From: Nemania diffusa
Lineage: Eukaryota > Ascomycota > Sordariomycetes > Xylariales > Xylariaceae
Length of the DNA: 64,000 nucleotides
Direction: 5' to 3'
Assembly (NCBI GenBank): GCA_038501195.1
Contig: JBBPUQ010000003.1
Span: 1,008,501-1,072,500 of the forward strand
A model generated the notes under the pieces. The model made no database searches, was not told the DNA's origin, and was given only the letters and a program-made list of their open reading frames with translations. Numbering within the stretch: the stretch's first letter is position 1; every line of letters starts with the position of its first letter. Positions 28,645 to 39,303 of the stretch are shown here, one piece after another. The position numbers and the translations under genes were made by a program.

Positions 28645-30814
28645 AAATATTAAATATAAAAAAATATTTTAATAATTTTATTAATTATTAATTTATAAAT
28701 TTATATAGTTTACTTGTTTTTTTTGTTTTTTTTTTTTATAGTTTATTTTTTTTTTTTTCATTTTTTTCAAATTTAACTGTTTTAAACACAGCTGTTTTTT
28801 TTTATAAAAAAAGTTTATACTATTTTTAATATTTTTTAATTAATTTAAATATTTATTATAATTAATACTTTATATATTATTAATTATATTTATAATTTTA
28901 TTTTTTTTATTTAATAAAATAGTTAAATTTATTTTTTTTATAATTTAAATAATAATAAAACAATATTTTAATTTTATAAACTTTTTTATTTTTTATATTT
29001 TTATTAAAATATTAATTAATTTTAATTAATTTAAAAAAAATATAATATAATAAAAAAAATTATTATTATTATATATTAAATATAATTAAATTATTAATAT
29101 AATAAAATAAATATAATAATATTTAAAAAAATTTAATTTGTAAATTAAGTTATTAATTTTTTATTTAATAATTTATAACTTTGTTTTTTATTAAAAGTAT
29201 TTTTAAAAAAGCTATTTAAATAAATAATAACTATTATATAAATATAAAAATATTTTGTTTTTAATTTTAAACTTAAATATATAATGTTTACAATTAAAAG
29301 ATTTTTTAGTTTATATTATAACAAAGTTTATTGCTAATTTAACATTTTATTTTAAATAATTATATATTATTTATATATTTTTAAATATATATTAATTATT
29401 TTTAATATTAATAACTATATTTAAAAAACTTAATAATTTAAATTTAAATAATTATTTATAAAAAATAAATTATATAGTTTATAATTATATAATATTAAAA
29501 TTTTACTATAAAATAAAAATTAATTAAATTTAATTTTATTTAAATTTAATAAAATTGTAATATTAAATTATAATTTTTATAATTTAGTTTTTATATTTAA
29601 ATAAATTATTTTTTTAAAAATAATATATAGTTGTTATTAAAAGTTTTATATTTAATACTTTTTAAATATTTTATTAAAGTTTTAATAAAAATTTATAGTT
29701 ATAATTAAAAATAATTTTTTTTAAAATTTTTTAATTGCTTAATAATAGTTGTTTAATTAATATAATTGTTTAATTTTTAGTTAAATATTTTTTATTATTA
29801 AAAATTAACAAGTTTTTTTTAAAAATATAATAAATAATAATTATTATATAATTATATATTTTATAACATTTATATTTTTTTAATTACTACAATATTTTAA
29901 TAGTATTAACTAAAAATAAAATTAAAATAAAATTAATTATAATAGTTTATATAAATAAAATATAAATTAATTAAATTAATTAAAATTTTTTAATTAATTT
30001 TTAATAGTTTATTTAATTAAATTTATATTTTAAATAATATTTTATATATTTTTTTATTAATTATGTTTTATAATAAATAAAATAACTTTTAAAATTATTT
30101 ATTATATAATTTAATTTTATATAATATTTTTTATTATATATTATTTTTAATATATATTTTATTATATTTTAAAATATATATAGTTTTTTAATTTTAATAT
30201 ATATATTATAAATTAATTTGTTTATAATATAAAAAAAATAACTAAATTTAAAAAAACTTACAACATTTTTATTAATATTATTATGTTGATTTTTATTAAT
30301 ATATAATTTTTTTAATATTTTTTTATATTTAAAATTAAACTTATAAACTTTTTAAAAATTAATTTTTTAAAAATTGTTTATAATAATTTTAATAATATAT
30401 TTTATAATATTTTATATAAAATTTAAAACTGCTAATTTATTAAAATATTTTAACTTTTTATTTTTTTTTATAATATTTTTTATAGTTTAAAAACAATTTA
30501 ATATATTTAAAATATAATTTAAACAATTTAAAAAATAATAAATTTAAAATTTATATTAAAACAAATAAACTAAAAAGTTTACTAGTTAATTATTTGTTTA
30601 ATTAATTATAAAAATATTTAATATTATTTTATTTATAATATTTTTAATAATAAAATAATTTATAAATATTATTATTAATTATTTATTAAATTATATTATT
30701 ATTTAAAACTTTTTAACTATTTAAATTAAATATATAATTTTAAGTTTAAAAAAATTATAATATATTTTTATTTAAAATAAATAATAATTTAAATATATTA
30801 TAAATTAAATTTTT

Positions 30815-31089
30815 TAATAAAAACTTCTAGGGGTTTTAGATAAAAGAGCTTGTATAAAAGTGATATATTTCTAAGGTAAGCTATACTAGTTAGCACCTGT
30901 GGAGAGGGTAGCACCTGCATACACCTGTAGATTAGATAAAGACCTACGGGGACCTATAAGGACCCACAAGGATCCACGTATACACCTAAACTTTAGGTCT
31001 TAAGAATTGCTGCGGGTTTTTTTCTTTATTCAATTTATATCTTACTTTCTACTACTATTTTATTTAACTACTTTTGATTGCATTTATTA
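30815..31089 (-). mobile_element. Unmutated solo LTR of family Z (GC island 1)
   Basis: This island of 275 bp has 34% GC inside DNA of about 5% GC. Its reverse complement aligns over its full length with the Z LTRs; against 36485-36759 about 74 positions are C or G in the island and T or A in the LTR, with one change in the other direction. Flanks are TTTTT (30810-30814) and CTTTT (31090-31094), a 5-bp target duplication with one C/T difference. No internal Z sequence adjoins it, so it is a solo LTR. Both ends carry the inverted 7-mer TAATAAA/TTTATTA. It holds four 10-bp units (30937-30976). It was probably inserted or copied after the last RIP of this locus, or escaped RIP because it is short. 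Confidence 0.88.
30937..30976 (-). repeat. 10-bp tandem repeat inside the Z-family LTR
   Basis: Plus-strand units are AAAGACCTAC, GGGGACCTAT, AAGGACCCAC and AAGGATCCAC. The same array is present as AT-only units in both Z LTRs, six in the left (about 28465-28525) and four in the right (about 36600-36640), so unit number varies between copies. Confidence 0.85.
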
Positions 31090-34026
31090 CTTTTATAAAA
31101 AAAATAGTTTTATTTAATTATTATTTATATTTATTTATATAAAATATTATTACTTTAAAATTATATTAAAGCAATTTATTTATTTATAAATATAATATTT
31201 TATTAAAATTATAATAATAAATTATAGTTTTATTATATATTGTTTTTTATATTGTTTTAAAAAATAACTATTTAATATTAATAAATTTATAAAAAATAAA
31301 TTAGTAATATTTTTTATATTAATTTAAGTTTTTATTAACTATATATTTTTTTTGCTTTTTTTTTATTAAAAGTTTAATTTTATATTTTTATAAAAATTTA
31401 ATTAATTATATATAATAAAATAAAAAATTGCAAAAAAAACTACTAATATTAAAATATTACTTTAATATTTTTAAACTATTTAAAAAAACAAAGTTTTAAA
31501 AAGTTTATATATATTTTGCTATAGTTAATATTTTTAAAACATTAATATAAAACTTAAATAATTTAATTAAAAAATATTTAATAAAAGTTTTTTTTAAAGC
31601 TATAACAATATTATATAATTAAAATAAACTAAATATAATATTTAAATATTTAATATAATTAGTAAAATTATTTAAATAAATAATAATATTATTAATAAAT
31701 AAATAATAATAATATAAATAATAATAAAACAATTTATTTATATATTTTTAAATATAAATAAATAAATTATAAAATTTTATAAAAATAACATTTGATTTTT
31801 TTATTTTTTAAAAGTTAATAATAATAAATTAATTATAATAATAAAAATATATTTTAAATTAATAAAAAAACTTAGTTATATTAATAATTATAATATATTA
31901 TTTATTTAATAAATTATTTATTATATTTTATTATAAAAAAAAAAAATAATTATTTAATATTATAACTTTATTAAATATTTTTAAATTTATAACTATTTAA
32001 TTTTTATTTTAATTATAAACTTTTTTTTATATTATAAAAATAAAATAAATAAAAAATATTATTTTATTAATTTATAATATATAACTTTTTTTATATAGCT
32101 TGTTATATATTATATTAAAAATGTTTATATTATATTTATTTAAAAAATATAAATATATATTTAATTTTTATTTTTATTAATTATTAATAAAAAAAGTTTT
32201 AAATTATTTATTTTTAAATATATTTATTTTGTTTTTATTAATTTAAATATTATATATTTTAATAATATTTATAAATTTAATTATTTTAAATATATATTTA
32301 AAATAAATATATATATTTTTTTTAATAATAGTTTTAAAAAAATTTATAAACATTTTTATATTTAATAAAATATAAATATTTATAATTTTAAATTTTAAAA
32401 GTTTATTAAAAATTAAAATATATAATTTATTAATAAAAGTTATATTTATATTTATAACTATATTAAATATAACATTAAAAAAAAAAATATTTAAAAGCTA
32501 TATATTTTTTATTTAATTTTTATTTTTTATTAATATATAATTAGTTATATTTATAAAAGTTAATATAATAGTAATATTTTCTAGTTTTTTTATATTATAT
32601 ATTAATTTATTAAATATATTATTAATAATAATAATAGTAATAATTAAAAATATTTTAAACTTAATATTTATAAATATTAATAAATTAATAAAAATTAAAA
32701 ATTTAAATTTAATTATTTTAAATAGAAAAACTAATAATATAACTATTATAAATATAAAAGTTTTAAAAGTTAATTTTTATAAACTAATATAGCTTTTATT
32801 ATTATAATTTTTATAAATTTGTTTTAATTTAATTTTATAATTTATTTTAATAAAAGTTTTTAAATTATTTACAATTAATATAATTTTAAATATTTTTATA
32901 TTAAAAGTTATATTTATTACATTTTTATAAATAGTTATAAAATAAAAATTACAATTTATAAATAAAAGTTTATATTTAATTTATAAATATATATTTTTAT
33001 TATTTTATAATATAACAAAATATATATTAATTATTTTATATATATATTTTTTATTTTATATAAAAATTTTAAATAATATTGTAAAATTTTTTAAATTGTA
33101 AAAAATAATAATATTATTTAAATAATTAATAATAATATTATAAATTTAAAAAAAGTTATTTTTAAAAAATATATTTAGTTATAAATAGTTATTTATTATT
33201 TATTTCTTTTTTTTATATTTAATAATTTTAAACTTTTTTTTATATTTATTTTTTATATATAAAATATAAATTTTATTTATTTTATAAAAACTACTTTTAT
33301 ATTATTAATTATAATTATATTATTATTTTTTTTATTTATAATATATTTAAAAGTTTTTATATATAATTAATTAATTATAATATTATTTATATTAAAATTA
33401 ATATAAATTTATATATTTATATTAATAAGTTTTATATATATATTAATATATAAATATATATAATTTAAATATAAAGTTTTATTATAATAGTTAAAATTAA
33501 ATATTTTAATAATAAAAATATTTGTTTTAATAATTTCGATAAATTTAATATATATAAAAAAGTTAAAAACAATTATTATAATAATTAATTTTTTATTAAA
33601 AATTTTTAAAACTAAAAATAAAGTTAAAATATTTTTAAATTTATAAATAATATTATTTTTAATAAATTAATATATTTTAAAATATTAAAATAATATATTA
33701 TATAAAAATATTTTTATAATATAATAATTATATATTTAATAAATAAAGTTTATAAAAAATAAAATCAAGATTTTTTTTAATTAATACTTTTTTTTATATT
33801 TTTTTAAATATAAGTTAAAAATATTAATAAATTTATATTATTTATAACATTTATAATATATATAGTTAAAATTTAAAACATAAAAAAAAAATTAATTATT
33901 ATTTTTAAATTTTAAAAATAAAGCTTGTTTTTTTAACTTTTTTTTAATATTTCTTTTTAAAAAATATATATAGTTTTTTTTTTTTTTTTTATTATAACAT
34001 TTTTTTTTATAACATTATTTTCATTT

Positions 34027-34250
34027 ATAATTATTATTATAATTATAGTTATAATTATAATTATAGTTGCAATTATAATTTTAATTATAATTATATTTAT
34101 AATTGCAGTTATAATTTTTTTTTTATAAATAATAACTTTTATAATAGCTGTTATAATAGCTATTATAATTATAATTATAATTTTTATTTTAATAATAACA
34201 ATTATAACTATAGTTTTAACTATTATTATAATTATTACTTTAGTTATATT
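34027..34250. repeat. Decayed six-base repeat in Z
   Basis: About 220 bases are built from ATTATA-type hexamers (TTATAATTATAGTTATAATT and so on) with scattered GTTGCA and GCAGTT variants. The variants with G and C suggest that the original unit was richer, for example GTTGCA or GTTATA, before C-to-T mutation. It may once have been a low-complexity coding stretch, but that cannot be shown. Confidence 0.6.
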
Positions 34251-35819
34251 AATAATAAAATTTATTATTAAAACATTGTTTTTATTTATAATTATAATAA
34301 TTAAATTAATAATTAAACTTGTTATATAAAAGTTTTAAAATTTATATTAACTTTTAAATAGTTATATTAAAAAAATATTTTATTTTAAATTTTATATTAA
34401 AATATTGTTTTATTATTTTTTATTTAAAACTATAATAAGTTTTTTTAATTTTTTATATATATTTTTTTAATATATTTTTAAATTTAAATAAATAAATATA
34501 ATTTATAATAGTTTTGTTTTATTAGTTATAAATATTTTTTATAATATTTTATTAATTAAAATTATTTTATTTAAAAGTTTTATTAATTTATATATATTTT
34601 AATTTATATTAAATAAATTAAAATAATATATTTTAGTTTTTAATAATATTATATAAATAAAAAAAGCTATTTAAAACTTTTTAAATAGTTTAATTAAAGT
34701 AAATTTTAAAATGATTTTTTAGCTTTTGTAATATTTTATTAAAACTAGTTTTATAAAAAATTTATTTATTATTTATATTAATTTTATTGTTTTATTAAAA
34801 CAATATTAATTTAGTTAATAAATAATTAAATATTAAAAATATTTAATTAATATTTAATAATATTAAATTTTTAATTAAAACATTAATATAGTTTATAAAA
34901 AAGTAAATATTTATATAAATAATATTTTTTTTGTTAATAATTATTTTTTAATTATTAAAATTTGTTTATTTAAAATTAAATATATTAATATTGTTATATT
35001 TAATTTTATATATATTGTTTTTAATAAAACTTAAATCTGCTTTAAAAATAATATAACAAAAGTTATATTTATATTTTAAAATAAAATTATTATTATTATT
35101 ATTAAAATTATTAAAAAAATCTTTTTTAATATTAATATTTTTAAAAAAAAATAGTTACTTTTTAATAAAAATAAATATAGAAATAAATACAAAAGTAAAA
35201 ATAAAATCTAATTTAAATATAAACAGAAATATTAGTACAAAGTTAACGCTAAATTAAAATATAAGTATATTAAGATTTATTAATAGCTTAAATATTTAAT
35301 TATAAAAAAAGTTACTAATAAATAAAAAAAGCAAAAATATAAAAAAAAAAAAAAAAGTAAATAATAATATAAATATATTAAAATATTTAATATAAGTTTT
35401 TTAGTTTGTTTTTATAACAAAGTTAGTTTTAATAATTAAACTATATATTTTTTTTTAAAAATCGAAAAACTTATTAAGCTTTTTTATTATATTATTATTT
35501 AATTTTTTATATTTTTTTAATATTATTTGCTAATTAATTAATATTGTTTTTAAATAATTTATTGTTTGTTTTATTATTTTTATATTTTGTTAAAATAAAT
35601 TATAATTAAAAGTTTATAACTATATAATATTATATATATAATTAATAATAGTTTTATTAAATTTAAATTTAATTAAAACAATAACAACTATATTAATATT
35701 AAAAGTTTTTAATAAATAATTAAATTTAAATTAGTTTTATATAAATTAATTAGCTAAGTTAAAATATAAATTATTAAATAGTAAATTTAATATTTTATTT
35801 AATAAATGTTTAAAAAAAA

Positions 35820-35821
<2 letters not shown>

Positions 35822-35851
<30 letters not shown>
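35822..35851. repeat. 30-base poly-T tract
   Basis: An uninterrupted run of 30 T, the longest homopolymer in the window, followed by AGTTTTAG. It lies inside Z, 630 bases before its right LTR. It could be the poly-A tail of a minus-strand retroposed insertion, or a mutated polypyrimidine stretch. I see no flanking duplication. Confidence 0.7.
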
Positions 35852-35853
<2 letters not shown>

Positions 35854-36484
35854 TTTTAGTTAATATAATAAAAATAATATAAAATAAACTATAAATAATA
35901 AAAATATTTATATAATTATTAATTAAAATATATATATTTTTAAATAATTAATTAAATAAAAAAATGTTTTATATTTTAACTGGATTTTTTTTAAAATATA
36001 TATATTTTTAGTTAAATTGTTAAATATATTTTAACAACTGTTTTTTTTTTTATAATTTGTTAAAAAACTAAATATATATATTTTAATAAAAAAGATTTAT
36101 AAATGTTTATAAAAACAGTAAATACTATTGTAATAAAATATATTTTTATAATTAAATATACTGTTATTTTTTAAAATATAAAAAAATATTATTAAATTTG
36201 TTTTTTATATTAATATATTAAACTATTTACAAAATTTAATAAAAATATAAAACAAAATAATATTAAATAAAAATAATATAAAAAGATTAAACTATTAAAA
36301 CATTAAATATTTTAATAGTATTAATATTTGTTTTATTTAAATTAATTATAACAATTTAATATAAATATATATATATATATTACTATTAACAAAAAAAGTT
36401 TTTTTAATTTTAAAAGATTTAAAAAATAATAATATAGTAATAGTTTAATTTAATTTTATAATAAAACTATAAAAAATATTAATT

Positions 36485-36759
36485 TAATAAATACAATTAA
36501 AAGTAGTTAAATAAAATAGTAATAAAAAGTAAAATATAAATTAAATAAAAAAAAAAACTTATAACAACTTTTAAAATTTAAAGTTTAAATATATATATAA
36601 ATCTTTATAAATTTTTATAAATTTTTTTAAGTTTTTATTTAATTTATAAATATATATAAATGTTACTTTTTTTATAAATATTAATTAATATAACTTATTT
36701 TAAAAATGTATTATTTTTTTATAAGCTTTTTTATTTAAAACTTTTAAAAGCTTTTATTA
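36485..36759 (+). repeat. LTR of Z, right
   Basis: This 275-bp LTR has the same length as the solo LTR at 30815-31089 and aligns to its reverse complement almost without gaps. GC is about 7% against 34% in the solo copy. It begins TAATAAATACAATTAAAAGT and ends TTTTATTA, followed by target duplication AATTT. Confidence 0.88.
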
Positions 36760-37659
36760 AATTTAAATAAATAAATAAAAACTTTTTTTTTATTTAATAA
36801 AAATAAATTAAATAATTATATATTATTAATTTTTATATAAAAAATTATTTTTAATAATATATTATTTAATAAATTTAAAAAATATATATTATATTAATAT
36901 ATTAATTAAAAATATTATATAATTTATTAATTGCTAAATAAATTTAAAAATTATTAAAAAACAATATTAAAATATTAAATATATAAATATAATAATAAAT
37001 TAATAATATATAGCAAAAACTATATTATATATTTTTAAATTTTAATTATATAAAGATTTTTATTTTTATTAATAAAATATTTATAAATAATAAAAATTTA
37101 AATTTTTAAATTAAATTTATAATTATATTAATTAATAAAAATTATATAAAAAATATTTTTATAATTAAAAATAATATTATTTATTAAAATTTAATTAAAT
37201 ATAAATAAATTATATATAATATATTAATAAATAAATTATATAATATAATTAATAAATTTAATTATATTATTATATTTAATATAATTTTTTAAAAGATTAT
37301 TTATATAATAAAATTATTAATAATATTATTAATTATATATATTAATTTTAAACTTTTATATAAATATTTAATTAAATTAAAAATTATATAAAAAAAGCAA
37401 TTTATAATTAATATTATATTATTTTAAAAAATATATAAAAATTATAAAATTATAAAAATATATTAAATTAATAATAAAAACAATTTAATAAATATTTATA
37501 TAAAAAAAAAATTTAATTAAATATTAAAAAAACTAGTTAATATAAATAAACTAATTATATAAATAAAAATATATATAAATTAATTAAATAATAAAAAAAA
37601 TAATAAAAAATTAATTAATATTAAAACTAAAATTATTATATAAAAAAAAAAAGTTTTAA

Positions 37660-37970
37660 TATTAAATTAATAATGTAATAAAATTTATATATATATATTA
37701 AATATATATAATTAAAATTTAAATTAAAACTTTTATTAAATAATTAAATAAATAAAAAAATATTAAAATTTATTAAAATTTATAAAATTTATAAATTTTA
37801 TATATATATATATATATAAATAATTTATATATAACTTTTTTAATTATATTTTTTTTTATAATATATATATATAAATTAATATAAAACTTTAAAACTTAAA
37901 AATAAACTTTAAAATTTATAAATTATTTTAAATTTTTTTATATATATATATATAAAAAGTTTTTTTAATA
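37660..37970 (+). repeat. LTR of X2, right
   Basis: This 311-bp copy of the X LTR begins TATTAAATTAATAATG and ends TTTTTTTAATA. It is followed by target duplication ATATT and then by the remainder of the right W repeat. The A-rich tract just before it is the candidate polypurine tract of X2. Confidence 0.88.
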
Positions 37971-37975
37971 ATATT

Positions 37976-38187
37976 AATAAAAAAATCATTTTATTAAATA
38001 ATAAAATAATTAAATTTTTTATAATAATTATATTTAAAAATTTAATTATATATAAAAAACTTTTAGTTTTTTATATAAATTTAAAAAATTAAAAATTAAT
38101 AAATTTATTTATTAAATTTTATATTATATTTTTTATTTAATTATAATAAAATTTTTATTTATTTTATAATATTTTTTTTTAATATAT
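37976..38187. repeat. Terminal repeat of W, right (larger part)
   Basis: This is the continuation of the W repeat whose first 10-15 bases lie at 16844-16853 left of X2. From 37995 on it is nearly identical to 14727-14925. Splitting by X2 shows that X2 is the younger insertion. Confidence 0.7.
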
Positions 38188-38624
38188 ATATTAAAAAATA
38201 AAATTTATTAAATAAAATAATAAAAATAAAAATAATTTTATATATATTAAATTAATTTAATATATTTTAAATTTTTTTAAATAAAATAATTTAAATTATA
38301 TTATAAATATAAATATTATAAATTATAATAATAATAATATTAAATTAAAATTTAAAAAAATATTAATATATTTAATATATTATTTTTATTTATATATTAA
38401 ATAAAACTTTTTTTTAAATTTTAATTTTATATAATATACATTATTAATTATATATTATTTATTATATTATATTTAATTTATAATTTTTTTTATTTTATAA
38501 TATTATAATATAATTTTAAATTTTATAACTATATTTTAATATATTTATAAACTATATTAATATAACTATATATTTTATAAATATAGTAGTTTTAAAAAAG
38601 TTAAAAAATAAAAAAAACAACTAA
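38188..38624. other. AT-rich spacer between W and GC island 2
   Basis: About 440 bases of mutated AT DNA with no gene. The end (about 38595-38645) turns into an A-rich stretch with three copies of a unit near AAAAAAAGCAACT, where the first Gs and Cs of island 2 appear. I see nothing else in it. Confidence 0.5.
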
Positions 38625-38650
38625 AAAAAGCAACTAAAAAAAAGCAAATT

Positions 38651-38785
38651 ATGTCAGAACGTACATATGTGCAATTGACTGGCGGATTGGCGGAAGACCG
38701 CTTACTGCGCACCATACAACTTAAGTTAGGGCGCACGAAAAGGTGGGGGCGCCAAGAAAATGATTGGCCGTCTAGTCGTAGATAG
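38651..38785 (+). CDS. Small reading frame in GC island 2, unknown
   Basis: ATG at 38651, 44 codons, TAG at 38783-38785. The predicted peptide begins MSERTYVQLTGGLAEDR and ends with a basic, Trp-containing tail (RTKRWGRQENDW, then PSSRR). Its residue use looks like a normal protein, unlike every other frame in the window. The upstream sequence is A-rich with A at -3 (AAATTATGT), acceptable for fungal initiation. Against it: 44 codons in a 50% GC island can occur by chance, there is no second exon in view, and I recognise no family. It may be the start of a truncated gene or no gene at all. Confidence 0.25.
   Translation: MSERTYVQLTGGLAEDRLLRTIQLKLGRTKRWGRQENDWPSSRR
38706..38735. repeat. Imperfect palindrome in GC island 2
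   Basis: TGCGC at 38706-38710 pairs with GCGCA at 38731-38735, around a 10-bp palindrome AACTTAAGTT (38718-38727) with a small bulge. It lies inside the 44-codon frame. It could be a protein-binding site or an RNA hairpin, or be fortuitous. Confidence 0.5.
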
Positions 38786-38861
38786 GTATGGCGAGTAAGC
38801 GCGTGGGTACTATACTAGAGGCCCCTTGGGGTCAGGGGCAAGGAAGCTTTCGTTTTTAAGG

Positions 38862-38933
38862 GCTATATACATAAGCTATATAGGCTACGCAGTTTATACA
38901 GCTTATACAGTTTATATAGTTCACATACAGACT
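38862..38933. repeat. Phased 9-bp tandem repeat in GC island 2
   Basis: Eight consecutive 9-mers can be read: GCTATATAC, ATAAGCTAT, ATAGGCTAC, GCAGTTTAT, ACAGCTTAT, ACAGTTTAT, ATAGTTCAC, ATACAGACT. The consensus is close to ACAGCTTAT. Variants differ by both transitions and transversions, so this is an old minisatellite that was not made by RIP. Confidence 0.75.
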
Positions 38934-39084
38934 TTCGACAAGCTATAGAAAACAAAAGCAGCTTTTATTTTTAGTTTCTTTTTTATTAACTGTATATTTT
39001 GCTGTGTTTTAAATAAATAAATTTATATTTTATATAAAAAATAACATAGCTTTGAAATAAATTTTATTAAATAGATTTTAGTAA

Positions 39085-39259
39085 ATCTTTTTGTTAGTTA
39101 TATATAGTGTAATATTTATATATAGCTATAAATTAAATAAAGCTTATATATATAATTAAATTTTAAATTTTTAAGCTTAATATAAGTTTTTTTTTTTATT
39201 AAATTTATATTTTATTTTTTATTATTATTTTATTTAATTATTTTTAATTGTATTTATTA
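39085..39259 (-). repeat. Degenerate LTR of family Z
   Basis: The reverse complement of 39190-39259 matches the start of the Z LTR (AATAAATACAATTAAAAATA and the following 50 bases). The part down to about 39085 aligns to the next section with the 10-bp array collapsed to about one unit. The end corresponding to the LTR start is intact (TTTATTA at 39253-39259). The other end cannot be followed with confidence past about 39085. No Z internal sequence adjoins it, so it is a solo or truncated copy, older than island 1. Confidence 0.6.
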
Positions 39260-39303
39260 TTTATTTATTTTTTTACTTTTTTATTTATATATATATATTA
39301 TTT

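Larger units (their letters stand above)
28350..36759. mobile_element. LTR retrotransposon Z nested in X2
   Basis: Z is 8410 bp with LTRs 28350-28644 and 36485-36759 in direct orientation and a target duplication AATTT (28345-28349 and 36760-36764). X sequence resumes on both sides. The interior (28645-36484) has more residual G and C than X or Y, mostly as AGC, GCT and ACT. It contains an inverted, unmutated solo LTR of its own family (30815-31089), a decayed six-base repeat (34027-34250) and a 30-base poly-T run (35822-35851). No open frame survives. Neither end shows a clear polypurine tract, so coding orientation is left open. Higher GC and nesting fit a younger age than X. Confidence 0.85.
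16854..37970 (+). mobile_element. LTR retrotransposon X, copy 2 (X2), interrupted by Y and Z
   Basis: X2 is bounded by LTRs 16854-17161 and 37660-37970 and by a perfect target duplication ATATT (16849-16853 and 37971-37975). Its body is in three pieces, 17162-19025, 26005-28349 and 36760-37659, which together align inverted to X1. The 7.0 kb Y element separates the first two and the 8.4 kb Z element the last two. Without them X2 is about 5.7 kb. An A-rich tract (about 37641-37653) directly before the right LTR looks like a mutated polypurine tract, so the element probably reads on plus. X2 has blocks of about 66 and 49 bp that X1 lacks, and lacks about 41 bp at the Z insertion site; the 66-bp and 41-bp gaps are bordered by short direct repeats. 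No gag or pol frame survives. Confidence 0.88.
14692..38187. mobile_element. Short element W with terminal direct repeats, split by X2
   Basis: W is recognised from a direct repeat: 14692-14925 matches 16844-16853 joined to 37976-38187 once X2 and one target duplication are removed. Over the last 199 bases the two repeats differ at about three positions. The rejoined element is only about 2.4 kb: an internal part of about 1.9 kb (14926-16843) and repeats of about 220-235 bp. That is too short for a full gag-pol element, so it may be non-autonomous, internally deleted, or two copies of another repeat that happen to lie near each other. I found no target duplication at its outer ends, and the outer 35 bases of the repeat are less well conserved. 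W is older than X2, because X2 sits in its right repeat about 10 bases from the edge. Confidence 0.55.
38625..38970. other. GC island 2, unmutated sequence of unknown identity
   Basis: From about 38650 to 38860 GC is near 50% and all dinucleotides including CpG occur, so this piece has not gone through RIP. Composition then falls off gradually to about 39060. No mutated counterpart exists elsewhere in the window as far as I can see, unlike island 1. It contains a 44-codon reading frame (38651-38785), an imperfect palindrome (38706-38735), a short hairpin GGCCCCTTGGGGTC (38820-38833) and a phased 9-bp repeat (38862-38933). It could be a single-copy fragment, part of a transposon whose other copies lie elsewhere, or a non-coding RNA gene. 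I found no convincing Pol III box A or B and no tRNA or 5S match. Confidence 0.75.

Noticed and set aside
38651..38860. tRNA, 5S rRNA or SINE in GC island 2
   Set aside because: No cloverleaf, no convincing box A plus box B at proper spacing on either strand, and no match to conserved 5S blocks that I can see.
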